The position numbers and the translations under genes are program-made. Of a stretch of 64,000 nt of DNA, positions 19,593 to 28,700 are shown piece after piece. This DNA is from Vogesella urethralis. GTDB taxonomy: Bacteria > Pseudomonadota > Gammaproteobacteria > Burkholderiales > Chromobacteriaceae. Within the stretch, counting starts at the first letter, position 1. The number at the start of each line of letters is the position of its first letter. The notes beneath the pieces are model-generated. The model saw nothing but the letters and a program-made list of their open reading frames with translations, was not told the origin of the DNA and did not search any database. The stretch covers positions 1 to 64,000 of the forward strand of contig NZ_VMDW02000135.1 of assembly GCF_007644045.2 (NCBI RefSeq). Direction: 5' to 3'.

Positions 19593-20447
19593 CTAGGTCG
19601 CCCAGATGCGCGGTGCGTGCGCCGGGCGGCCGTGGGTAAAGGGGTGGATCAGGTGGCGGGCGGCGCGCAGCCAGGCCAGCGCCGCCTCGGCACCGTCGCC
19701 GACAAAGCGCGCCAGCCAGATATCGTCCAGCTGGCTGGCGGCGGCCTGGCCGGCCAGCGGCAGCGCCAGTACCGCGTCGTGCAGCGCGGGTGGCAGCACC
19801 GGCCCGGCCCACAGCAGCGTGGCTACCACGCTGTGGCCGCCCAGGCCCACCGGCGACTGCAGCAGGGGGCTGTCGGCCGGCAGCACGGTGCGCTCGCTGT
19901 AGATCAAGCGGCCGTCGCGGTAGATGTCGGCCTGCTGGCGCCAGCAGCCACGGCGGTACAAAAGGTTGGCCGCAGGGCGTCCCAGGCACACCACGTCGCC
20001 CCACAGCAGGCGGGCGTCGCCGGCCAGATCGACGCGGCTGGCAAAACGCACGTCGGCGCCATCGAACAGGATGGTTTCCTGCGGCAGCCACGCCAGCATG
20101 CTGCCGGCGGCCTGGCGGATGCTGATGTGCTGCCGCGCCGGGCGGCCAAAGCCGTCGTACCACTTGGCGGCGCCGGGGCTGGTGAGCAGTACCTCGCAAC
20201 CGGCCTGCAGCTCGATGTCCAGCGTCAGGCTGTCGCCGCCGGCCACGCCACCTGGCGGGTGCACGATGATGTGCTCGCAGCTGCCGTCGGCACCGATAAA
20301 GTGCTTCTGCACCCGTAGCGGGCCACTGTGACGGCGCAGCACCGGAATGGTGCGGGCGCCGTCGCGGGCGTAGGCCAGCTGCAGGCTGGCAGGCCAGCCT
20401 TGCAGCAGGGACGGGGGGAGCAGAGCGGCAACAGCGTCGGGTTTCAT
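19593..20447 (-). CDS. ureD: Urease accessory protein UreD
   Basis: Scaffold chaperone that binds apo-urease and UreF during nickel insertion. Family motifs include [26 protein letters not shown] and [11 protein letters not shown]. The start [13 protein letters not shown] lies about 27 bases after the transcription start expected from the sigma-54 promoter; an in-frame ATG 14 codons upstream would run into that start region. It has 284 aa and is first in the urease operon. A 12-mer copy at 19972-19983 encodes A-A-N-L in the gene's own frame. Confidence 0.94.
   Translation of the reverse strand: MKPDAVAALLPPSLLQGWPASLQLAYARDGARTIPVLRRHSGPLRVQKHFIGADGSCEHIIVHPPGGVAGGDSLTLDIELQAGCEVLLTSPGAAKWYDGFGRPARQHISIRQAAGSMLAWLPQETILFDGADVRFASRVDLAGDARLLWGDVVCLGRPAANLLYRRGCWRQQADIYRDGRLIYSERTVLPADSPLLQSPVGLGGHSVVATLLWAGPVLPPALHDAVLALPLAGQAAASQLDDIWLARFVGDGAEAALAWLRAARHLIHPFTHGRPAHAPRIWAT
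19972..19983 (+). repeat. 12-mer AAGGTTGGCCGC, inside ureD
   Basis: Exact copy on the strand opposite to ureD; read by the gene as A-A-N-L. Confidence 0.9.
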
Positions 20448-20484
20448 CGGGCAGGCAGGGGGAAAGTCGGTTCGATAGCGGTAT

Positions 20485-20500
20485 TGCAAGCCCCGTGCCA
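20485..20500 (-). promoter_or_regulatory. Sigma-54 (RpoN) promoter of the urease operon
   Basis: Read on the minus strand the site is TGGCACGGGGCTTGCA, matching the full -24/-12 consensus (TGGCACG, four bases, TTGCA) with the invariant GG and GC 10 bases apart. It is 37 bases upstream of the ureD ATG. This points to nitrogen-regulated (NtrC-type) urease expression. Confidence 0.88.
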
Positions 20501-20526
20501 GTGCATGACACGGGGCAGGCCCGGCA

Positions 20527-21225
20527 TTAGATGGCCAGCAGCTCGCGCACGCCGTCCTGCGGCATGGCCTTGCCCTGCCCGGCCTTGATCACCTCGCCGC
20601 GCGACATCACCACGTAGCGGTCGGCCAACGCCTCGGCAAAGTCGTAGTACTGCTCTACCAGCAAGATGGCCATGTCGCCACGTGCGGCCAACCTTTTGAT
20701 CACGGCGCCGATGTCCTTGATGATGGACGGCTGGATGCCCTCGGTGGGCTCGTCCAGGATCAGCAGGCTGGGCTGGCTGACCAGCGCGCGGCCGATGGCC
20801 AGCTGTTGCTGCTGGCCGCCGGACAGGTCGCCGCCGCGGCGGTGTTTCATGTCGTGCAGCACCGGAAACATCTCGTACACGCTGGCGGGAATCTCGCGCC
20901 CCTGGCGGCCGCCAAAGCGCGCCAGCCCCATCTTCAGGTTTTCTTCCACCGTCAGCCGGGCAAAGATTTCGCGCCCCTGCGGCACGTAGGCCATGCCGCG
21001 CGCCACGCGCTGGTGCGGCGCCAGGCGCTGGATGTCCTCGCCCTGCCACGCTACCGCGCCGCTCTTGGCGGCGATCTGCCCCATCAGGCAGCGCAGCAGC
21101 GTGCTCTTGCCCACGCCGTTGCGGCCCAGGATGCAGGTGACCTCGCCCACCGGCGCCTCGAACGCCACGTCGCGCAGGATGTGGCTGCCGCCGTAAAACT
21201 GGTTGAGTTTGTCTACTTTCAGCAT
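20527..21225 (-). CDS. urtE: Urea ABC transporter ATP-binding protein UrtE
   Basis: LivF-type ATPase of 232 aa. Walker A is GRNGVGKST, the ABC signature LSGGQQQQLAIGRAL and Walker B LLILDEPTEGIQPSII. EGIQPSI after Walker B is characteristic of UrtE. It is the last urt gene, 3 bases after urtD, and is separated from ureD by a 79-base gap holding the sigma-54 promoter. A 12-mer copy at 20684-20695 is read as R-L-A-A. Confidence 0.95.
   Translation of the reverse strand: MLKVDKLNQFYGGSHILRDVAFEAPVGEVTCILGRNGVGKSTLLRCLMGQIAAKSGAVAWQGEDIQRLAPHQRVARGMAYVPQGREIFARLTVEENLKMGLARFGGRQGREIPASVYEMFPVLHDMKHRRGGDLSGGQQQQLAIGRALVSQPSLLILDEPTEGIQPSIIKDIGAVIKRLAARGDMAILLVEQYYDFAEALADRYVVMSRGEVIKAGQGKAMPQDGVRELLAI
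20684..20695 (-). repeat. 12-mer AAGGTTGGCCGC, inside urtE
   Basis: Exact copy on the coding strand, read as R-L-A-A. Confidence 0.9.
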
Positions 21226-21228
21226 GAT

Positions 21229-22061
<833 letters not shown>

Positions 22062-22062
<1 letters not shown>

Positions 22063-23159
22063 TAGCGGTCCCCTTTCTTGCGCAGCAGGCCCAGCACGCC
22101 GTTGGGCAGCAGCAGCGTGGCGGCGATAAACAGGAAGCCCAGGAAAAACAGCCAGTACTCGGGAAACGCTACCGTGAACCAGCTCTTGGCACCGTTGACG
22201 ATGGCGGCGCCCAGCACCGGCCCGACCAGCGTGCCGCGACCGCCCAGCGCCACCCAGATGGCGATTTCGATGGAGTTGCCCGGCGACATTTCGCTAGGGT
22301 TGATGATGCCCACCTGCGGCACGTACAAGGCACCGGCCAGCGCACACAGCACCGCCGACAGCACCCAGATGGCCAGCTTGTAGTACAGCGGGTTGTAGCC
22401 GCAGAACATCAGCCGGCTTTCGGCGTCGCGGATGGCGGTGAGGATGCGGCCGAACTTGCTGTGCACCAACCAGAACGCGCCCCACAGCGCCAGCGCCAGC
22501 AACAGCACGGTGGCGGCAAACAGCACGGCGCGGGTAGCCGGCTCGGCAATGCCGAAACCGAGGATGCGCTTGAAGTCGGTAAAGCCGTTGTTGCCGCCAA
22601 AGCCGGTTTCGTTGCGGAAGAACAGCAACATGGCGGCAAAGGTCAGCGCCTGGGTCATGATGGAGAAGTACACGCCCTTGATGCGCGAGCGGAACGCCAG
22701 CCAGCCGAACACCAGCGCCAGCAGGCCCGGCACCAGCACGATCACCAGCAGCGCCCAGGCAAAGTGCTCGCTGCCTTGCCAGAACCACGGCAGTTCTTTC
22801 CAGTCCAGAAACACCATGAAATCGGGCAGGTCGCTCTGGTAATTGCCGTCACGGCCGATCTGGCGCATCAGGTACATGCCCATGCCGTAACCGCCCAGCG
22901 CAAAGAACAGGCCGTGGCCCAGGCTGAGCAGGCCGGTATAGCCCCACACCAGGTCCATCGCCAGCGCCACGATGGCGTAGCACAGGATCTTGCCGGTAAG
23001 GGTGAGCGTGTACGCCGACACGTGCAGCGCGTGGCCTTCCGGCAGTGCCCAGTGCCCCAGCGGTAACAGCAGCAGCAAGCCCAGCAGCAGGCCCAGGCCC
23101 AGCGTGGTGGCACGCGGCCCGGCGGCGGCGGCCAACTTGAGAGAGTAAGGTTGTGACAT
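22062..23159 (-). CDS. urtC: Urea ABC transporter permease UrtC
   Basis: LivM-type inner-membrane permease, 365 aa, with about 8-10 hydrophobic helices. The stretch VWGYTGLLSLGHGLFFALGGYGMGMYLM is diagnostic, as is VALGGRGTLVGPVLGAAIVNGAKSW near the C-terminus. It starts 8 bases after urtB. Confidence 0.95.
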
Positions 23160-23167
23160 GGCAGGCC

Positions 23168-24751
23168 TCAGTCGAGCACGCGGCCCTTCAGGGCAAACAA
23201 GCCCTGCGGACGCTTCTGGATGAACAGGATGATGAATACCAGGATCAGGATCTTGGCCAGCACGGCACCCAGTGACGGCTCGATCACCTTGGCCAGCATG
23301 CCCAGGCCCAGTGCACCGGCCACGGTACCGGCCAGCTGCCCTACCCCGCCCAGCACCACCACCATGAAGCTGTCGATGATGTAACCCTGGCCCAGGTCCG
23401 GCCCCACGTTGCCGATCTGGCTCAGCGCCACGCCGCCCAGCCCGGCAATGCCGGAACCCAGGCCAAAGGCCAGCATGTCCACGCGGCCGGTGGGCACGCC
23501 CACGCTGTCAGCCATGCGGCGGTTCTGGGTAACAGCGCGCACGAACAGGCCCAGCCGGGTGCGATTGAGCAGTAGCCAGGTCAACACCAGTACGGCGGCA
23601 ACAAAGGCAATGATGGCCAGCCGGTTGTACGGCAGCGTCAGCGTGGTGGACAGCGCAATGCCGCCGGACAGCCACGCCGGGTTGGCCACCTCCACGTTTT
23701 GCGCGCCAAACGCCACGCGTACCGCCTGCATCAGCATCAGGCTGATACCCCAGGTGGCGAGCAGCGTTTCCAGCGGACGGCCGTACAGGTGGCGGATCAC
23801 CAGCCGCTCCAGCAGCATGCCTACCGCAGCGGTGACGACGAAGGCCGCCGGCAATGCCGCCAGCAGGTAGTAATCGAACGCCGCCGGCCACTGGCTACGG
23901 AACAGGTTTTGCATCAGCCAGGTGGTATAGGCGCCCAGCATCAGCATCTCGCCGTGCGCCATATTGATGACGCCCAGCAGGCCGTAGGTTATGGCCAGCC
24001 CCAGCGCGGCCAACAGCAGGATGGAGCCCAGGCTGATACCGCTGAACAGGTGGCCGATGAGGTTGTAGCCAAACTGCGTGGCCTTGATGCTGGCGATGGC
24101 TTCGCCGGCAGCGCGGCGCACGTCGGCGTTTTCTTGCGGGTTGTCCGCCAGCGGCTGCAGCAGGGTCAGCAGGCCGGGGTCGCTGGCTTCACCCAGTACC
24201 GCAATGGCGGCCAACTTGTCGGCGGTGGACGGGCCGCCCAGTTGCAGCGTGGCAGCGGCCAAACGCAGCGCGTCACGCACGCTGTCGTCGGTTTCGATCT
24301 GCAGCCGCTTTTGCAGCAGCGGCAACAGCGCAGGGTTGGCCGCGTCCTGGATGGCCTTGACGGCATTCAGCCGCCCGCCGCTGTCTACAGCGTTCAGGCC
24401 GCTGGCGGCGTGGAAGGTTTGCAGCGCGCTGCGCACGCTGTTATTCAGCGGCACGCTATCGGTGCCGTCGGGCACGCTGTCTACCGGCTGGCCACTGTCG
24501 GCGTCCAGCCATAGCTCGCCTTGCTGGATAAAGAAGCGGGTAGCGTCCGGGTCGGCCAGCAGGCGGCCTTCCTCCAGCGCAGCCACCGCGGCACTACGTG
24601 CAGCATTGGGTGCGGCAGCCCAGCCGGCAATCAGCTCCGCGCGGGTGGCCGGGTCGGCCGCGGCCAACTCGGCAGCGGGGCTGGCCGCAAAGGCCGGCGC
24701 CCACAGCAGGCTGCAGGCCAGGACGGCCATCAGGTGCTTGAGCTTGGTCAT
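23168..24751 (-). CDS. urtB: Urea ABC transporter permease UrtB
   Basis: LivH-type permease with the long N-terminal periplasmic extension typical of UrtB (527 aa). A signal peptide (LMAVLACSLLWAPAFAAS) is followed by a helical, HEAT-like segment to about residue 230, then the membrane domain with GVINMAHGEMLMLGAYTTWL and GGVALSQIGNVGPDLGQGYIIDSFMVVVLGGVGQLAG. An attenuator-like hairpin separates it from urtA. Confidence 0.95.
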   Translation of the reverse strand: MTKLKHLMAVLACSLLWAPAFAASPAAELAAADPATRAELIAGWAAAPNAARSAAVAALEEGRLLADPDATRFFIQQGELWLDADSGQPVDSVPDGTDSVPLNNSVRSALQTFHAASGLNAVDSGGRLNAVKAIQDAANPALLPLLQKRLQIETDDSVRDALRLAAATLQLGGPSTADKLAAIAVLGEASDPGLLTLLQPLADNPQENADVRRAAGEAIASIKATQFGYNLIGHLFSGISLGSILLLAALGLAITYGLLGVINMAHGEMLMLGAYTTWLMQNLFRSQWPAAFDYYLLAALPAAFVVTAAVGMLLERLVIRHLYGRPLETLLATWGISLMLMQAVRVAFGAQNVEVANPAWLSGGIALSTTLTLPYNRLAIIAFVAAVLVLTWLLLNRTRLGLFVRAVTQNRRMADSVGVPTGRVDMLAFGLGSGIAGLGGVALSQIGNVGPDLGQGYIIDSFMVVVLGGVGQLAGTVAGALGLGMLAKVIEPSLGAVLAKILILVFIILFIQKRPQGLFALKGRVLD

Positions 24752-24767
24752 AGTGTGGGTCCTTGCA

Positions 24768-24795
24768 AAAAAACGGGCTGCACTGGGCAGCCCGG
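24768..24795 (-). terminator. Attenuator hairpin between urtA and urtB
   Basis: On the minus strand CGGGCTGC pairs with GCAGCCCG around the loop CCAGT and is followed by seven Ts. Placed between the binding-protein gene and the permease genes, it probably gives partial termination and extra UrtA relative to UrtBCDE. Confidence 0.75.
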
Positions 24796-24854
24796 GAAGT
24801 ACCGCTGGCTTGCTAGCGGTCGCCGCAGCGGCGACCGGGCAGCGCCGGCGGCGA

Positions 24855-26126
24855 TCAGGACTTGGTTTTCACCGGGGTGTCCGGCTTTTTGTCGTTGCCG
24901 GGGATGAACGGGCTCCACGGCTGGGCGCGGATCGGGCCCTTGGTTTTCCACACCACCGAGAACTGGCCGTTGGGCTGCACTTCGCCGATCATCACCGGCT
25001 TGTGCAGGTGGTGGTTTTTCTCGTCCATCTTCAGCGTGTAACCGGACGGTGCCTTGAAGCTGATGCCGGCCATGGCCTTGCTGACGGCGGCCACGTCGGT
25101 GGTGCCGGCTTTCTTCACTGCCTCGGCCCACATATTGATGCCCACGTAGGTGGCTTCCATCGGGTCGTTGGTGACCAGCTTGTCGGCGCCGCTCATGCCC
25201 TTCTTGGCAGCCCAGGCCTTGTAGGCAGCAATCCACTGGCTGTTGACCGGGTTCTTCACGCTCATGAAGTAGTTCCAGGCAGCCAGGTGGCCCACCAATG
25301 GCTTGGTGTCGATGCCTTTCAGCTCTTCTTCACCCACCGAGAACGCCACCACCGGTACGTCGGTGGCTTTCAGGCCCTGGTTGCCCAGCTCTTTGTAGAA
25401 CGGCACGTTGGAGTCGCCGTTGATGGTGGAGATGACCGCGGTCTTGCCACCGGCAGCAAACTTCTTGATGTTGCCGACGATGGTCTGGTAGTCGCTGTGG
25501 CCGAACGGGGTGTACACCTCCTGGATATCGCTATCCTTCACGCCTTTGGATTTCAGGAACGCACGCAGAATCTTGTTGGTGGTACGCGGGTACACGTAGT
25601 CGGTACCCAGCAGGAAGTAGCGCTTGGCGCTGCCGCCTTCCTTGCTCATCAGGTATTCCACCGCCGGAATGGCTTGCTGGTTCGGTGCGGCGCCGGTGTA
25701 GAACACATTGGGCGACAGCTCTTCACCCTCGTACTGCACCGGGTAGAACAGCAGGCCGTTCAGCTCTTCGTATACCGGCAGTACCGACTTGCGCGATACC
25801 GACGTCCAACAGCCGAAGGTGACGGCCACCTTGTCGCGGGTCAGCAGTTGGCGCGCCTTTTCGGCAAACAGCGGCCAGTTGGACGCCGGGTCTACCACCA
25901 CCGGCTCCAGCTTCTTGCCCAGCAGGCCACCCTTGGCGTTGATTTCGTCGATGGCGAACAGCGCCATGTCCTTGAGCGAGGTTTCCGAGATGGCCATGGT
26001 GCCGGACAGCGAGTGCAGCACGCCCACCTTGATGGTATCGGCCGCAACGGCCTGGGCGCTGAAACCGGCCGCCAGCAGCGACAGGGTGAGGACAGAAGAC
26101 TTCAGAACGAGACGGCGAGTGGTCAT
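24855..26126 (-). CDS. urtA: Urea ABC transporter substrate-binding protein UrtA
   Basis: Periplasmic urea-binding protein of 423 aa. The start MTTRRLVLKSSVLTLSLLAAG carries a twin-arginine-like TRRLVLK motif and a signal peptide ending AQAVAA; longer in-frame extensions run into the promoter region. The mature part starts DTIKVGVLHSLSGTMAISE and contains FGCWTSVSRKSVLPV, LFYPVQYEGEE and the C-terminal PWSPFIPG, all UrtA-like. It is the first gene of the transporter operon. Confidence 0.95.
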   Translation of the reverse strand: MTTRRLVLKSSVLTLSLLAAGFSAQAVAADTIKVGVLHSLSGTMAISETSLKDMALFAIDEINAKGGLLGKKLEPVVVDPASNWPLFAEKARQLLTRDKVAVTFGCWTSVSRKSVLPVYEELNGLLFYPVQYEGEELSPNVFYTGAAPNQQAIPAVEYLMSKEGGSAKRYFLLGTDYVYPRTTNKILRAFLKSKGVKDSDIQEVYTPFGHSDYQTIVGNIKKFAAGGKTAVISTINGDSNVPFYKELGNQGLKATDVPVVAFSVGEEELKGIDTKPLVGHLAAWNYFMSVKNPVNSQWIAAYKAWAAKKGMSGADKLVTNDPMEATYVGINMWAEAVKKAGTTDVAAVSKAMAGISFKAPSGYTLKMDEKNHHLHKPVMIGEVQPNGQFSVVWKTKGPIRAQPWSPFIPGNDKKPDTPVKTKS

Positions 26127-26227
26127 GGCAAAGCTCCCTGATGAACGGTTGGTTTTGTTGCAGTGCGAGATCAGGTTACGGTGCCAGCGGGCCGGCCGGA
26201 ATACGTCAAATTGCGTACATGCTGCGC

Positions 26228-26247
26228 TGCAAAAAAAAGCCGTGCCA
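26228..26247 (-). promoter_or_regulatory. Sigma-54-like promoter of urtA with an expanded T tract
   Basis: Read on the minus strand: TGGCACGGCTTTTTTTTGCA. Removing four of the eight Ts gives TGGCACGGCTTTTGCA, a perfect sigma-54 promoter. As it stands the GG and GC elements are 14 rather than 10 bases apart, so it may be inactive, or it may switch by slippage. It lies about 100 bases upstream of the urtA start. Confidence 0.4.
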
Positions 26248-26396
26248 GGCTGCCGCGCGCCGCAGCGCAGCTTTTCGATAGAAGCCACCCGCGCTTACCG
26301 GCGCGGCGTTTTTAACGACAACGCCAGCCACGCCAAGATGACTGCGGCACGACACAGCGGATCCGCCGCCGTGCGTTGGCCGCGGAGACACACGTC

Positions 26397-26657
26397 ATGC
26401 ACACACTGTTGGTGATATTGGGGGGGATACTGCTGCTGGTACTGTGCCAGCTACTGGCCAGAATCAGTGGCATCGTCAATCAGGCCAGCGCGGCCTTGCT
26501 GTTCATACCGCTGTGGCTGCTGCTGGCTGCCAGCAATATGGTGGCCGGCGTGCAACATGCGGGTTACACGGTGGCGGAAGAATGGCCGGTTTTCCTGCTG
26601 GTATTCTCGGTACCGGCACTACCGGCCTTGTGGCTATGGCAGCAGTTGCGGCGCTGA
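26397..26657 (+). CDS. Small two-helix membrane protein, unknown function
   Basis: An 86-aa hydrophobic protein starting MHTLLVILGGILLLVLCQ. There are two to three membrane segments: residues about 2-20, 30-46 and 64-80. The start is set at the ATG preceded by GCGGAGA rather than the ATG 7 codons earlier. No family is recognised. It is divergent from urtA and convergent with the oxidoreductase gene, separated from the latter by a very strong hairpin. Confidence 0.65.
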   Translation: MHTLLVILGGILLLVLCQLLARISGIVNQASAALLFIPLWLLLAASNMVAGVQHAGYTVAEEWPVFLLVFSVPALPALWLWQQLRR

Positions 26658-26665
26658 TACCCTGC

Positions 26666-26717
26666 CCCAACGCGCAGCCCCCGTCCGCTTGACGTCGGAC
26701 GGGGGCTGCGCGTTGGG
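26666..26717. terminator. Perfect 22-bp hairpin between convergent genes
   Basis: A 22-base arm (26666-26687, CCCAACGCG to CCCGTCCG) and its exact complement (26696-26717) flank the loop CTTGACGT. It sits between a plus-strand and a minus-strand stop codon and should end both transcripts, although a T tract is lacking. Confidence 0.8.
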
Positions 26718-26735
26718 AGGTACCGCAAAAGGGGG

Positions 26736-27671
26736 TCAGGCAAACAGATCGGCGTCGCGTGCCGGCATCAGCAACACCATTTTGCCACCGGCCTGCCCCT
26801 GCTCGCCCAGCCGGTGCGCCTGCTCGGCATCAGGCAGCGACAGCGTGCGCGCCACCGGCAAACTGAGCTTGTAGCGCAACAGCTGGGCCAGTACGGCCCC
26901 GCGCGGCCGGGTCACCACAGACTGGCTACGTACGCCTGCCGCAGCGTCCCGCCCCGGCGGCGGCGGCACTGCGGTAGCCAGCAAGATGCCGCCTGGCCGC
27001 AAGGTGGCCCACGAAGCCTCCTGTATCGGCCCTCCCAGGGTGTCCAGCACCACGTCCACACCGCGCACTGTCTCGCCGACGAATTCACGGTCGTAATCCA
27101 CTACCCGATCGGCCCCCAGCCTCTCCACCCGACTCAAACCAGTACCGCTGGCGGCAGCGATCACCTCTGCGCCCAGTTGCTTGGCCAGTTGCACGGCCAG
27201 GCTACCGACTGCCCCGGCTGCACCATGAATCAGCACGCGCTGGCCAGCTTGCAGGTTGGCCGCATCCACCAGCGCCGACCATGCCGCCTGCGCTGGGATA
27301 GGCAACGCCGCTGCCTCGATAAAGGACATACCTGTCGGCATACGCGCTACGTCGCTGGCAGCTACCACCACGTACTCGGCATAGGTACCGCCGCTAGCGG
27401 TGTAAAAACACACTTCATCCTCCAGCTCGAAGCCGCGCACGTCGCCGGCCATGGCCACCACAATGCCTGAGGCGTCGAAGCCGGGTGTGTAGGGCAAGGC
27501 GCGCGGCATCGCCCCCGCCAAGCTCCCGCTGCGCAGTTTCCAGTCCAGCGGGTTGATACCGGCCACCACCACACGCACCAGCAGTTCGCCGGGGTGCAGC
27601 TCGGGAATGGGGACGGTTTCCAGCTGCATTACACCGGGATCGCCGTAACGATGGATACGGATGGCTTTCAT
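26736..27671 (-). CDS. Zinc-independent alcohol dehydrogenase / NADPH:quinone oxidoreductase family
   Basis: Medium-chain reductase of 311 aa. The N-terminus MKAIRIHRYGDPGVMQLETVPIPE and the cofactor motif GAAGAVGSLAVQLAKQLGAEVIA are typical of quinone oxidoreductases, and the catalytic zinc ligands of true alcohol dehydrogenases are absent. It probably reduces quinones or enones with NADPH. It is divergent from a LysR regulator, which likely controls it. A copy of the repeated 11-mer AGGTTGGCCGC lies at 27253. Confidence 0.87.
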   Translation of the reverse strand: MKAIRIHRYGDPGVMQLETVPIPELHPGELLVRVVVAGINPLDWKLRSGSLAGAMPRALPYTPGFDASGIVVAMAGDVRGFELEDEVCFYTASGGTYAEYVVVAASDVARMPTGMSFIEAAALPIPAQAAWSALVDAANLQAGQRVLIHGAAGAVGSLAVQLAKQLGAEVIAAASGTGLSRVERLGADRVVDYDREFVGETVRGVDVVLDTLGGPIQEASWATLRPGGILLATAVPPPPGRDAAAGVRSQSVVTRPRGAVLAQLLRYKLSLPVARTLSLPDAEQAHRLGEQGQAGGKMVLLMPARDADLFA

Positions 27672-27762
27672 GCTGAACTCCCTGAATGGACATAACCGGG
27701 GTCCAGTATGCGCAGCAGTGATTATTGCATTTAACGAACAAAAATATTTTAATAATCCATAT

Positions 27763-28653
27763 ATGGAAGAAAAGCGACGATTTCACCACACCCCCGCGCT
27801 GGACGACATGGCGCTGTTTGTTGCCGTGGTACGGCATGGCAGCTTTCACGCGGCCAGCGAAGCGCTGGCCATGCCCGGCGCCACGCTATCGCGACGCATT
27901 GCCGGCATGGAAAAACGCCTGGGTGTCCGCCTGCTGGTGCGTACCACTCGTCGGGTAGCGCTGAACGAAGCAGCACGCGCCTTCTACGAACGCTGTGCCG
28001 TACTGGTGGAGGAAGCTGCACAGGCAGAGGCATTGCTGCAGACAACGCAGGCAACGTCGGCAGTGCAATTGCGCCTGGCGATGACAGCCGATATCGGCCG
28101 GCACTGGATAAGCCCGCTGCTGGCTACCTTCTGCCGCCTGCATCCGCAGCTGTCGCTCGACATCACACTGGGCGCCGGCGATGAGGACGGCCCGCCACCC
28201 GACCTGATACTGCGCCAGGGCAGCCTGCGTCACGCCGAACGCGCCTTGTGGCCCTTGCTGTCGCTGCCACAGGGCTTGTTTGCCGCGCCGACTTATCTGG
28301 CCCGGCAAGCGGCGCCGCGCACGCCGGACGAGCTGCTGCAACACGATTGTTTGGGGCCGGCACCACGCTGGCGGTTGCAAGGCCCAGGGTTAACGGGGGA
28401 AGTTCGCCTCCGACACAGCATCATCGTCAGCGACCTCGACATCCAGCGCGAACTGGCCGAACAGGGCGCCGGCATTGCCATGCTGCCGCACAGCCTGGTG
28501 CAGGACAGCGTGCGACACGGGCGGTTGGTGCCGCTGCTGGGCGAATGGCGCTGTCCGCCGTTGTCGCTGCTGGCACTGGCCGGTACTACTCCGCCGGCGC
28601 CATTGGTCAGCGAGCTGGCCGACTTCCTGCAGCAGCGGCTAGCGCTGGGCTAG
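27763..28653 (+). CDS. LysR family transcriptional regulator
   Basis: A 296-aa regulator. The N-terminal winged helix (ALDDMALFVAVVRHGSFHAASEALAMPGATLSRRIAGMEKRLGVRLLVRTTRRVAL) is followed by an effector-binding domain. The start MEEKRRFHHTPALDD is chosen because the helix-turn-helix begins just after it and upstream in-frame sequence would overlap the divergent gene. The AT-rich spacer holds ATTATT and AATAAT as an inverted repeat (27720-27755), a possible LysR site. The likely target is the divergent oxidoreductase. Confidence 0.9.
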   Translation: MEEKRRFHHTPALDDMALFVAVVRHGSFHAASEALAMPGATLSRRIAGMEKRLGVRLLVRTTRRVALNEAARAFYERCAVLVEEAAQAEALLQTTQATSAVQLRLAMTADIGRHWISPLLATFCRLHPQLSLDITLGAGDEDGPPPDLILRQGSLRHAERALWPLLSLPQGLFAAPTYLARQAAPRTPDELLQHDCLGPAPRWRLQGPGLTGEVRLRHSIIVSDLDIQRELAEQGAGIAMLPHSLVQDSVRHGRLVPLLGEWRCPPLSLLALAGTTPPAPLVSELADFLQQRLALG

Positions 28654-28700
28654 CGCCGCGCCCTGGCGGCAGCGGCGGGTACCAGGCGGCGTTGACGACG

